Below are positions 12,075-23,275 of a stretch of 64,000 nucleotides of DNA, piece after piece (the stretch's first letter is position 1; every line of letters begins with the position of its first letter). The notes beneath the pieces are model-generated. The model saw only the letters and a program-made list of their open reading frames with translations, did no database searches and was not told where the DNA came from. Made by a program: the position numbers and the translations under genes. This DNA is from Physcia stellaris (lineage: Eukaryota; Ascomycota; Lecanoromycetes; Caliciales; Physciaceae): positions 186,001-250,000 of the forward strand of contig JABSSW010000022.1 in the NCBI GenBank assembly GCA_018902385.1. The letters run 5' to 3'.

Positions 12075-13509
12075 TACGTCTCTCTTTAAGTATCGAAATC
12101 TCTTGAAATCAACATGTTAACAGAGACTTTGACGTATTCTGTTTGTCTTGACGTGTTCTGCTTTTCTTGATTTTGCATTGATTTGAAAAATCACTATGAT
12201 CGTGACCTTCGCATTTCGAAATATTTCTGTCCGAATTCAATAGTCAGTTTGCGTTAAAAATCTGAGAGAACATCTTTTTGAGTGATTCAGAAAAAGCATA
12301 ATTTGATGAATCAACTGTTTGCTGCTTTCATGATCGAATGTTTGATTTCGTATCATTCACAATTTTCGATATGATGATTGACAACTGACTTGTTGACAGA
12401 AAATCTTGAATCCGAACATCTTTTCATTTTTTCATTTTCTTATTTCGAATATCAGCATCGATATCATGAGAGAATGTGTAACGCGATAAGCGCCCATTAG
12501 TCGCGATCGCATTGATATTCAGACTTCGAAATTTTTTCCTTATTTCATCTCACATTTTTTATTCAATGACTCATCGCTCGATCAGATCGAACAACAGTTT
12601 CTGAAAATGTTTCTGACACAGTTCAGCTTTTCATGCGTCGTAAATTCTAGACAGTAAATAGCACACGAAATCTTTGAAGACGGAAATGTGTTAGCATGCA
12701 ATAAATATTTCAACTCACTTTCTTCGTGACTTTCGATGATTTGTTTCCTTATTGACATCAGATTTCTTTGAATTTTCGTTGTGAAATTGTCGCAAAATCT
12801 TTCGAAAATGCTTGACAAGCGATGCAAATTTCCAAGTCGCGTTCTCATAGTTCTTTCACTTTATCAAATAGTAAAAATCGAATTCGCTGTAAAACTTGTT
12901 TGAAATCTCATCTGCCTTGAAGATTTTGCTGTTCTTAATGATTTCGATCTCATAAAACTTCTTCGTGATCTTCATTTTCATGTTCTCGTCGAGTTCAATA
13001 TCTTCAGCTTGATACGAAAGTTCAAAAAAATGTGACGTATGCTTTTCTTCTTTTTTAGCATTGAATTTCTCTAGAAAAGAGACGTGAAAAACGTCGTGAA
13101 TGCGTCAGCGTTTGAATAGATTTAAACGATAAGCTTGATTCTTTATAATTTCTAAAATCTGAAATGATTCGAAAAATTTTCATTTCAATTTCTTGTTTCG
13201 TTTAATCTTGATGTTCTTATCGTTCAGATTCACGTAATTTTCGACGTTGTATGACATTGATTTCGTGCGCTCGTCTTTGTACATCGTCTGCTGTTGTTGT
13301 GTCACGAGTAAATTGTTTTTCAGTATTCGAAATAGTTCAGCTAGATGTTCAGCGTGTTTCTTTGCGAATTTGAACTTAACTTTTTTGTCTCATGTTTTCT
13401 CGAAAAACATGCGAGACGAATATTCAAACATGATTTCGAACGAAAAAATGTTTGTGAATGCGTGTTTGCTGTTGTTGTAAACGAACTCGATCATGAACAA
13501 CAGCTTTAT
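12075..13509 (-). other. Gypsy 2 3' internal region
   Basis: Between the integrase relic and the 3' LTR. Parts align with gypsy 3 despite the mutations, for example 12585-12665 with 21605-21685 and 13100-13160 with 22360-22420. The latter stretch is in the position of the integrase C-terminus, where gypsy elements usually carry a WRIHDVFHVSLL-type motif. No intact frame. Confidence 0.6.
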
Positions 13510-16500
13510 TCAATCATTCTGTTCGAAATTGACGAAAACGCGAAGAAATTGCTTCATGACGCTGTTCATTCGCTCGATCTGTTCATCGATTTGAGAATGA
13601 AAAGCGATTGACAATTTACGTTTGATTTTCAAGACGTAACACAACGCATCGTTGTACTTGAATGTGAAAATGAAATTTTTGTCGATAACGATTGACGAAA
13701 AGAAATCGTGAAATCGAATGATTTCGCGAAATAAAATTTCGATCAGATTTTTTGCGAAAATCGTTTTAATCATTGATATGTAATGAATCATTTTCGTTAA
13801 ACGATTCACAATCATTAAAATCGAATCGTAAATCGCTTCATTTCACGCTTTATTTGAAAAAAGTCCTGTCACGAAATTCATGAAAAAATCAGTTCACTTA
13901 AATTCAAAAATCGAAAAAAAAGAAAGCTCGTCGTATGATTTGTGTCGTGCAATCTTGTTTCGTTTGCAAACGACGCATGTTTCACAATGTTTTTTGATTT
14001 GCTGTCGCATTTCAAGAATTTCGATAAAATCTTGATTCGATCAATAGTATTTTCGACGTATCAGTTTCAGCGTTCGTTCGATGCCGAAATGATCAACGAG
14101 CGAATTATCGTGATTGACACGAATAACGTTTTCACGCAAATTTTCTGAAATGTAAACGACGTCGTCGTAATACAAAAATCCATTTTTGTGTTGTCAGTGA
14201 TCTGTTTTTGTTTTCGAAATAGCTAATTCCCGACATATTTCAAAAACGAATTGATTTTTATCGATCAAATTTCGAACGAAATTCAACAATGAAAATGTTG
14301 ACTCGTCGTTATATGTCGTCTTCTCTCGTAAAGCAATCTGTATTCGAGTTTTATGCATTGCGCACTCAAATACAATCGCTGATTTTAACACAAGAATTTT
14401 TCATTCTATGAATGTCACGTTTGACTTTTGTTCAATCGAATGCTTCGAATTTCTTGAGTTTTTTGAATCGAATGTTTTCGAAACAGCGCTGATTGAAATT
14501 CGATTTCGTTTTGAATTTTCTGAATCAAATGTCTTCGAAACAACGTTGATTGATTCGATTGTTGAATCATTTAAATGCGATCGACGTTTCATGCTATGCA
14601 TCGCATTCATGAATCGTCTCATGACATGCATCGCATTCATGACTTTGATCGCATTTATTCGCATTTTTCGAAACGTTTCGAGTTTGCGATCAATGATTTC
14701 TGCAATTGCTTCAAGATTTGACGATTGTTTTCGACGTTTTTTTCAATAATCATCATGTGATCAAATCGTTTTGAAAGTTCGTCAGCAAGATTCTTGTTAT
14801 CGAAACGATAATCGATTAAAAAATTATATCGATTCAGTTTTTGAGTTCATCGAATCTGACGTGACGACAATTTAGTTGTGATCATAAACTGTCTCAGATT
14901 GCGATGATCAATAAAAACAAAAATTTGCTTTTTTGCGTTCTCGAAATAATGTCTTCATTGCTTGAACGAGATCACAATAATCAACAATTTCTTGTCATGA
15001 ATCTCGTAATGACATTCGGTCGAAATCAACTTGCGCGAAAAGTACGCAACAAAATGTCAATGATTTTCGTCGTCTTGTTGACATAAAATGATTTCAAGAA
15101 TCTTGTCGAATGCGTCGATTTCGACTCGAATAACACGTTCGAAATCGAAATGACGTAAGATTGATGTTTCGATAAATGTTTTGCGAAATTGTTTGAAAAC
15201 TTTCAATGTTTCGCTGATCAAAAAGATGTGAATATTCGATGATTTGTTGCGATTTCGACTCTGATTTCGTTTACGTTTACGAATATTTTTTCGAAATTTT
15301 TGTGATTTTTTTAGTATAGCGATCAAAAGTTCAGCAATTTTATTGAAGTGTTTAATGAATCGTCGATAAAAATTAGCGATGTCGAGAAATTGCATGATGT
15401 CGAAAACGTTGCGAAATATTGATCACTGTTGAATAATTTCGATTTTCTTGTTTTGCATTTTCACTTTTTGAAAAAAAACGACGAATTCAAGAAAGTTTAT
15501 TTCGTCAACGAATCATTTGCATTTTTCAAGAACAATGTATAGCTTATTTTTCTTAAAACGATCAAGAATTCATTTGACATCGTCGACATGAGTCTCGACG
15601 TTCATCGAGTAGATTATTATATCATTCAAATATACAATGACGTTAATATCGAGACGAGTCGCTAGAATTTTATTGATGAAATCTTGAAACGTCGTCGAAA
15701 CGTTAGTGAGATCGAAAAAAAATACGTTATACTCGAAATGATCATATCGAATACGAAAAATCGTCTTTCATTCGTTTTCATGCTTGATACGCAATCGATG
15801 ATAAACAGCAATCAAGTCAATGTTGATATATTTGACGACTTTGCTGAGTTTATCTAAATTTTCATCGATTAACGATAGAAAATATCTATTTTTTATCGTG
15901 AGAGCATTAAAATCTCTGTAGTTCACACATAGACGTAAACTATCGTTTTTTTTTTTGACGAACAAAATGAACGCTTTTGCAAAAAATTGTGAAAATCGAA
16001 TGAAATCGTTAGCTAGATGTTTCTCGATGTAAACACGTAATATTCGAAGTTCATTCTCAAACAAAAAGTAAATTGACTCATGCGACGATTTTTTGCTTTT
16101 TTCTAAATCAATAACATGATCGTCTGAATCATGATTCGATAGTTCGTAGATTTTATTTTCGTTATCGAATTCTTCATACGCCTTCAAGATTTCGAAAAGC
16201 GTGACTTTGATATCGAATTTTTTTTTCATCTTCGCCAAAGCAAACTCTATTTGAACTCGTTTTGAAACGTGCATTTCATGCATGTCGAATTGCTTGTCAA
16301 TATACACTCGTACGAACATGAGATACGTTTCGATCTCGTTATCGATGACGTCTTTTGTCAATTGTTCTGATTCAATGTCCTCGATACGATTCGTGATGAG
16401 AATGAAATGTTTCTTTTTGCAACGTCAAGCCTTGATATTGTCATCGTTTCAATTCACCTTGATTTTCGAAAGTTGTATTCAAAACATGTCTAACGTTAAG

Positions 16501-16691
16501 TCCCAGTCCAAATTCACGATCAGAAACGATTTCTCGAAAAAACGACTGATTTTTCTGACGTCTGACACTTCGAGTTGTACGAAATAAACGTCATATGTTT
16601 TCAAGCGATGATTGTCAACTGTTATTGCATCACAATCTAGAGTTTCGAAACGACGAAAATCGAGTTTCTTCGCATAAACATGATTTATCAA
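13510..16691 (-). pseudogene. Gypsy 2 pol relic: protease, RT, integrase
   Basis: Minus-strand fragments in order. 16691-16479 lies in the protease region (HRLKTYDVYFVQLEVSD). 16361-15768 contains RT blocks FILFVKKKNDSLRLCVNYRD, ALTIKNRYFLSLID and YINIDLIAVYHRLRI. 15632-15621 encodes YLND in place of the YLDD/YVDD active-site box. 15395-15057 is the RT connection region (QFLDIANFYRRFIKHFNKIA). 13815-13510 is the integrase core (MIVNRLTKMIHYISM, AFHSQIDEQIERMNS). The Asp-to-Asn change in the active site again follows a G. The pieces are separated by stops, so the polyprotein is not functional. Confidence 0.85.
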
Positions 16692-16733
16692 ATTAATTTT
16701 CGTTTCTGTATCGAGTACTGTTTTCGATTCGTT

Positions 16734-18001
16734 TCAGATCTGATTTTTGCTCTGTATGTTAACCTTGATTTTAACGCACTTACGAATCACAAGTTTTTTA
16801 AACTTTTTGCGTCGTTTTCTTTTCTTGTTAGCATGATTTTTGTTCATGCTTGAGAAAAACGACGTATCGAAATCAGAATTCGAAAATTTCTTCTTTTTAA
16901 CGATTTGGACGAAGATCATCAAGTCGACTAATTTTTTGATTGCTCAAGAACTTGATCAGCGAAAATGATTTTGTTTTTCTTGTTTGTGCAGATTTCGATT
17001 TGATGATTTGATTTGTCACAATTTATACAATTATTCTTGTTCTGAATTTTCTTGAATTCGCTAACGAATCAGCGATACATTCGAATATTTTTCGATTTGA
17101 CTGACTCGTGATTCGAATTGATCTTGTTAATATCTTTGATTTTTTTATTTTTAGATTTCGCAATTTTGAACTTCTCGTTCTCGCTTTCAAAGCTGTCAGT
17201 ATCGGACGAAATCTTACGTTTCTTGAAATTCTTGAGTTTTTTTTTCAAAATTTGAACGTTTTTCATACGCTTGAGTCGTTCAAGCAGCTTCGTCTTTGTG
17301 AAAATTTTCTTTTTCTTAAAGAGCATGCAGCGAAATTCCAGACGTAATTCGTCACGAAAATCGTTGAGTTTCACTGCTTTCGTGAATTTGAACTCGAATT
17401 TCAATTCAGCAAACATACTTATTCGTTCGACGTTGTAATTTTTAATCGACTGATTGTGACTCTGTTTGTGCTTGCGATACTTTCTCAAGAAATTTTGTTG
17501 CAACGTGATTGCTCGCTCGATGTCGCTCTTCAGAAAAATCTTGAATTCGATTCAAATGTATTGCTTGTCTGAATGAAAGTCGATTTCTGCGTTTCAGAAT
17601 TTGTCCGCATTGCTATCTGACTTAAAATAAATATCAACATATGCGATCTTGACTAGATTCGAAAATTGAATCATGTGATTCACGTTGTTTTGCGTGAACT
17701 GATTTTTCATTTGTTTGCAATATCTCTTTCACTTCTTGTAATTTTCTTTTTCATATTGATTCGATGTCGTCTCGATGATTTTCATGACGAAAAACTTTCA
17801 GACAAAATCAGAAGCAAAAGTAAATGAAATAAAAACAAATGAATTAGTGATTGCAAGTTTCGAACGCTCGACAATTCGAACTTTGAGTTTGATTTTTTTT
17901 TTGTGATCTTCTTCGATCTGTTGTTTGTAATAGGTCAATCAGAGAGATAAATCAGCATTCTCGGCAAATTCAAAAAGCAAACCATTATCAGAATTCGACA
18001 T
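16734..18001 (-). pseudogene. Gypsy 2 Gag relic
   Basis: The putative Gag start is at 18001 (MSNSDNGLLFEFAENADLSL), ~80 bp inside the 5' LTR, and is soon stopped by a TGA that could derive from TGG. Fragments at 17503-17069 and 16922-16734 are rich in Lys, Arg and Glu, as in a nucleocapsid-like C-terminal part. A CxxC-type remnant is not clear. Assignment rests on position and orientation. Confidence 0.6.
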
Positions 18002-18080
18002 GATGTATGCGAGACAACAAAACTGTGTTCTGTTAAATATACACGAGTGATATCACTCTGAAATATGATAGCGATTAAAA

Positions 18081-18400
18081 TGTAAGACTCGTATTAAGAA
18101 TAGTATAGTCTAATGAATTATTGACACCAGAAATGTATAACTTGAAATGTAGTATATTGATTTACTAATCGCTACAGAACAGACTACGTTTTGCAATTGC
18201 TTTTTATCGACATTCTATTTATTCAACCGTACGAATCCGATCGACTTCGACTGACAGTGTGAGCTTGTTGAGTTTATCGTTGATCGAGTTGTAAGATGAT
18301 TGAGATTGATTCTCTTCGAAGTCATTCGAATTTCGATAACCGAATTGCTTGACGGAATGCGAGTCGCACTCCCGAAGATCCTGAACCCTTATTCCTTACA
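18081..18400 (-). repeat. Gypsy 2 5' LTR
   Basis: 320 bp with TG..CA ends. The right target duplication CAATA follows at 18401-18405. Less mutated at its right end than the copy at 11755-12074. Confidence 0.92.
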
Positions 18401-18405
18401 CAATA

Positions 18406-18833
18406 TCTGTTGACGAATCGACGTTAAAACGAATAATGATGAATTCAAACGAAATAAATGAGCTCGTAAATTCAACAGACGTGATTGTGTTTTGATGATT
18501 AAATTCGCTGATTTTTTTTGTAACATCGATTGTAAACGAATTGAAATTGAAATTTTTGATCGAATATGCTTCGACGTCGCTAAAAAATTTCGATTTCTTT
18601 GAAAAAATCAAATTACAATCAACACGAAAATGACGATGTAATTCGTTGTTAAATGTGAAAGTTTTTTTACATCGACGACAATGAAATAACGATGATTTGA
18701 TCACTATTATTGACGCAATGAAATTGACGAAAATTTCATTTTTTTGATTCGAATTGTAGTAATTCAAATTATCGTTTTCAATATAATAATTTTCATGTTT
18801 TTTTTTCGCAAATGAATTGTGAAAACTTTTCAC
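18406..18833 (-). pseudogene. Gypsy 1 C2H2 finger segment downstream of Gag
   Basis: The minus-strand fragment contains FHCRRCKKTFTFNNELHRHF followed by RVDC, a classical-looking C2H2 finger of a kind seen in Gag-Pol proteins of fungal chromoviral gypsy elements. It lies between the Gag relic (19388-20299) and the point where gypsy 2 inserted. The frame upstream (19018-18830) is Asn/Lys-rich and probably the mutated linker. Confidence 0.65.
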
Positions 18834-19387
18834 AATTTTTTTTTTTCGTTGTTATTTTCGTCGACAACAAAAATTTTAATTTTGTCATCACGATTGTCAA
18901 ATTCGTTTTTAATATTTTGTTCTGTGTCGTTTGCTAATCGACGTTGTGATTGATTTTTGAATTTGAAATTTGACGCGTTTTCGAAAATCAGTTGCAAAAA
19001 TTGTCTGTCAATTGACAAAGCAAAAGCGACAAATGTTTTTTGAAATGCGTTTGAAAATTGATATTGAAATTTCTGATATTTCTGATAAACATTATTTTGA
19101 AACGTCGAATTCTGATATTGATATGAGTTGTAATCTGATGATGATCAATACTCATACGAAAAATAAAAAAATTGAAAATCGTCGATGTCAAATTGTTATT
19201 GAAAATCGTTTTGTCGCTCACGATTTTGTTTATTGATTTGACGTTGTTTATCGATTTGATCAAAACTAGAATTGACATGTTGAATAAATCTATGAACAGT
19301 CATTTTCTGTCAAATATTAATTTTGACGTCAAATGAATCGAAAAATGAAATAAGAATGATAATCGTAATTGACTCAAATATTTGCAT

Positions 19388-20299
19388 TTTGAAATTAAGA
19401 TTCAGATTATTTCACGTCATAATTAGCTGATTGTAAATAGAATTGAATTCGACGATTCTAAAATGACGCATGATGTTTTGCACGTAAATTTTAAACGTTT
19501 TATCATTGCGAACATTTTGCATGATGTATTTTTCAGTTTGCAAATTTTTGAAAGTTTGTGAATCACGTTTTTTGAATCGACGAATCAAATCACGACATCA
19601 TTGATTCATTGATGCATCACGAAACATATTTTTTTCAATTTCATTTAGTTTCAGTGAATGTCAAATGAAAACATCATCGCGTAAACATTCGACAACGAGT
19701 TCACGCACTCTGTGATCAAACGAATTCTTTTTCAAATTTTTAAATTTGTCAGTGAAAACAAATACATTTTTGTAATAAATATGTCGATCAACGTTGACAA
19801 TGACGTTTTTGTTTTTATCATTCTCACGACGAGAGTCAAAGAAATCGATATTTTCTGAATTTTTTAGAATTGATTTATCGTCATCAGCGTCAGTCGCAAT
19901 TTCATTCGAAAAATCAAAATCAAAAGAACGTCGATCATCACGTTCATTGTTGTTTTCGACGTTATTTTGTTGCAAACGTTGAAATTGTGCTGTAAAATCG
20001 ACAGATGCTTGAATAACGATTGCAATTATCGCTGCTGTAATGACTGTTTGAATAGTCGAATCAAATTGATTTTGATCTTGTCTTTGATCAGACATGACAA
20101 AGTCAATGAATTGTGTGTAGATAGTTTTTTCAGCTGAAATATCACGAATATTAGCGAGATTGAAATCAGAAACAGAATCGATCGACGTGTTTGACGTGAT
20201 AATTGATGAATAGCTAAATGCTATCGATGAAAATGAAAAATTTGAATCGTGAATTTCTGACACGTTATTGCGTCGAAATCTTTTGAAAAAAAACGTCAA
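19388..20299 (-). pseudogene. Gypsy 1 Gag relic
   Basis: The minus-strand frame 20299-19661 includes HIYYKNVFVFTDKFKNL, resembling the capsid-side motif YYRNVYLFTDRVKDL of fungal gypsy Gag proteins. Reading continues past a stop at 19661 into SMNQWCRDLIRRFKKRD and YNQLIMTWNNLNLNFKMQI, also typical of these Gag proteins. Stops and substitutions of the CpC/CpT type break the frame. Confidence 0.7.
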
Positions 20300-20750
20300 A
20301 CGATATTGATGAAATCGACGAAATTGACGTTTTTAGTTTGAACAGACGAAAAATCGAAAAAAAGTCGAATCACTGAATTCTGAACTGATTACAGCTGAAA
20401 ATTTGATCAGAAAATTTTGAAAAACTTCCGAATTACGAAAGCGTTCGATATCGAGACGAAATTGAATCAAAACGTTTTGAAACGAAACGACGTCGTTGAT
20501 TCATTGAGATGAATAAACAAAATCGTTGATTCGAATTTTAGACGATTTGAAAATTCTGACGATCAGAATTTTCATCGTACGTCGATCAATATCATTGAAT
20601 AATGAGCAAAAAGCGTGATCGATTTGCAAAAAGTCGTAAATGAATCATGTAAACTGAGTGACTTCGTTGAAAATGTTGAAAACTGACGTCAAAATAAACT
20701 ACAGATGATTTGTCGTGAAAATCTTTCTGATGATTTAAAATTAACTGAAA
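20300..20750 (-). other. Gypsy 1 leader and start of Gag, left of gypsy 3
   Basis: Mutated, AT-rich gypsy 1 sequence up to the AAGTT target site of gypsy 3 (20751-20755). No separate gene is visible. Its continuation on the other side of gypsy 3 is 27011-27285. Confidence 0.6.
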
Positions 20751-20755
20751 AAGTT

Positions 20756-21046
20756 TGTAAGGGGCATGGCACCAGAGATGTATAGCAGAGACAATAGTAT
20801 GACTAGACTAATAACTGCAGAACTAATTGCCTTGCAGGCCTCGCAGTATATACTCGTTCTGTCTGTTGAATTGTACGAGCCCCTGAGCCCCTGCGCATGA
20901 ATATCTAGCCGATATGCGATATGGGTGCCGGGTGGCTAGTATGGTGAAACTGGCCGTCTCGTGGGTTGGTGTTTCGAACCTGCTTGGCCTGGATCCTTGG
21001 CAACCGGGATCCGGCCCGCACTGCCTTGGACCCTGAGTTCCTTACA
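20756..21046 (-). repeat. Gypsy 3 3' LTR
   Basis: 291 bp, begins TGTAAGGGGCATGG and ends GAGTTCCTTACA. 290 of 291 positions match the copy at 26715-27005. Confidence 0.95.
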
Positions 21047-21126
21047 CGCGCTCCCTCCTAAGCACCGAAGTCCCTTGAGGTAACAAGACCACATTGCTGG
21101 AGTTATACGCTGTATGCTGCATCCAT

Positions 21127-21262
21127 AAGGCTTGGAGGACCACTGTAGCCGTGGCCTCCGCACCGAATCCGCTGGCTTGGGGGACCACTGTGGCCGTGAC
21201 CCCGCACCGAATATCCTAAGGCTTGGAGGACCACTGTGGCCGTGACCTCCGCACCGAATATC
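21127..21262 (+). repeat. Three short tandem copies inside gypsy 3
   Basis: A ~43 bp unit containing GGACCACTGT, GCCGTG and CGCACCGAAT occurs three times in a row, near 21127, 21172 and 21214. A diverged copy lies near 23870. Confidence 0.7.
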
Positions 21263-21726
21263 CTCCTCGATCCCAACCAGCCTGCATTAAAAACCTGAAA
21301 ACCACCTTCGTGGGTGACTCAGGAAAAGCATGGTCTGGTGGCTCCACTGCCTGCTGCTTCCAGTATCGAGAGCCTGATTTCGTACAATCCACAGCCCTCG
21401 ATCTGGTGACTGACAGCTGACTGATTGGCAGGGAGACCGAATCCGAGTTCTTCTTTACCTCCTTATTCTCCTACTCCCTACACCGAATCGATGAGTTGCT
21501 TGAGGGGGTGGTTAAGCGCGAGAGGCGCCGAATAGACGCGACCGCATTCGATATACCAGGCTTCGAAAACCTCCTCGATTTCCTACCACTACCTCACAAC
21601 ACTCAACGTTCGGTTAGACCGGGCAGCAGCCTCTGGAGGTGTTTCTGGCACGGTTCAGCCCTCCATGCGCCGTAAGCCCTAGGCAGTAAGCAGCACAGAG
21701 TGGTGGCATGAGGCCGTGATGCAAGC

Positions 21727-22270
21727 ATGACTGTTTTCGAGTCAGTTGCTCCGTCAAAGGAATTATACCTGCAATACGCTGGACGCGCCAGTATCATGGG
21801 TTGAGCTGGTCTCGAGTCGCTTGTATCGTCAAAAGGCTGCATTCGCCGTGCTATTGGCCTTCAGGTACCTTCTCGTTGTACGGCACGTTCGAGACTTAGC
21901 CACTCGGCATGACTGTTCGAGTCAGTTGCCTCATCAAGGATTGCACTTACAGGACGCTTGAACGCGCCATGATACTGGACTGTTCTCGAGTCGATTGTAT
22001 CATCAGAAAGACTGCACTGCGGTGTCATTGGCCTTCAGGTATCTTTCCGCTGTACGGTTTGGCCGAGACTTGGCCGCGATATTGGCATGACTACCTTCGA
22101 GTCAGTTGCCCTATCAGATGGACTACACTTACAGGACTTCTGGACGCGTCACGATATCGACGACTGCTCGAGTCGGTTGTATCGTCAGGAAACCTGCACC
22201 TGCCTGTCGTCGGCTTTGGTACGTTCCTGCTGTATGGCTTGATCATGACTTGCTGTCGATGTCGATGTGC
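21727..22270 (+). repeat. Three ~180 bp tandem repeats inside gypsy 3
   Basis: Units start at about 21727, 21908 and 22086 with CATGACT..TTCGAGTCAGTTGC (spacing 181 and 178 bp). They share TGGACGCGCCA-like, CTCGAGTCG.TTGTATC and TTGGCCTTCAGGTA blocks. The copies have diverged by substitutions and short indels, so the duplication is older than the insertion of this copy. Confidence 0.8.
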
Positions 22271-22799
22271 TCTGGCTGATATATGGGTTCTAGATTGTTG
22301 TTTCTAGCGGAGCTCTCTTCCCCCTTTTAGTCATAACTTCATCAAGAAGCGAGACACCAAAGACGTCAACGCATCAGCGTTGTATCATAATTCGAGCGAT
22401 GAGCTTGTTGTTTGAACGCTTCGAGTCTTGGACTTTGCATATTCAGCAGCACCGCGAGATCGCGCATTGATTTGCAAGGTTGACTTATCTTTGAAAGACC
22501 CCGGCAGGGTGATACCCTCGTCGGGCTATGCATGCTCCGCAGGCAGACTCCCGTATGGGCAGTCAATTGCCCGTACGACGATTGAGGCTGGTGCCGTCGT
22601 TGTTCTTGTAGGACGGAGTCATGGAATGCCAATCGCGAGATCTTCCGCGATCACCTGCACATTTCATACTCTACTCTCCGGGAGTTTGCTATGAGATTCA
22701 CGTAAAGTTAGCCCATACCAGTGCTCGTTGGATTGGGACGATAGCTTATCGTGTAGAGTGGGATGAGATGCTTGGTTGCAGTCTCTGATCCATGCGCAT

Positions 22800-23275
22800 G
22801 CCTAGGTCCTGTCAAGATGCCTGCAGCGGCACTATTTCTTGCAGTTCATGACCCTGCGCACATGCTAGACTAGAATATGACGAGATGCCATTGACGCATG
22901 CTTCATGGCATATCTATTCTCGTTTACATGCTCAGGTCCTGTTGAGATGCCTGCGGCGGCCTATATATTTCACAGTTTCTGACCGTTGCTTTGTATGCAA
23001 AGATATGACGAGATGCTGAGCCTTGCTCACGCATGTCTCGTAGTTCAATCCCTTCCGTATGCCTTAGCTCGGACGAGATGCCATTGTCAACTGGCCTATA
23101 TCTCGGTTCCAACTTGCGCACTACATATGGGAGTATACAGAAGCCCTGACGAGATGCCTGCAGCGGCTTATATACCTCGCAGTTTATGACTTCATTCTTT
23201 GATTCTTATTTACATGCTCAGTCCTGCCAAGATGCCTGTGAGGTGGCCTATATGTCTTGCAGTTTACGACCTTGC
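22800..23275 (+). repeat. Degenerate repeats with AAGATGCCTG core inside gypsy 3
   Basis: A unit of the form GTCCTG, then A(A/G)GATGCCTG, a GC-rich stretch, CTATAT and CAGTTTATGACC recurs near 22808, 22931, 23148 and 23220. GACGAGATGCC-like half units lie between them. Spacing is irregular (~70-215 bp). Confidence 0.6.

Larger units (their letters stand above)
11755..18400 (-). mobile_element. Gypsy 2: Ty3/gypsy LTR retrotransposon nested in gypsy 1
   Basis: 6646 bp, bounded by 320 bp LTRs (11755-12074, 18081-18400) with TGTAAG..TTACA-type ends and a five-base duplication CAATA (11750-11754, 18401-18405). Minus orientation. It interrupts gypsy 1 between its C2H2 finger and its pol relic. It has the order Gag, protease, RT, integrase and is mutated throughout. 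The LTR and parts of the 3' region align with gypsy 3, so the two are members of one family, one mutated and the other not. Confidence 0.92.

Noticed and set aside
5152-20300. Dozens of 60-210 codon open frames in the AT-rich block as individual genes
   Set aside because: They are fragments of mutated retrotransposon and transposase genes, or chance frames in DNA poor in stop codons on one strand. None has an intact domain with catalytic residues.
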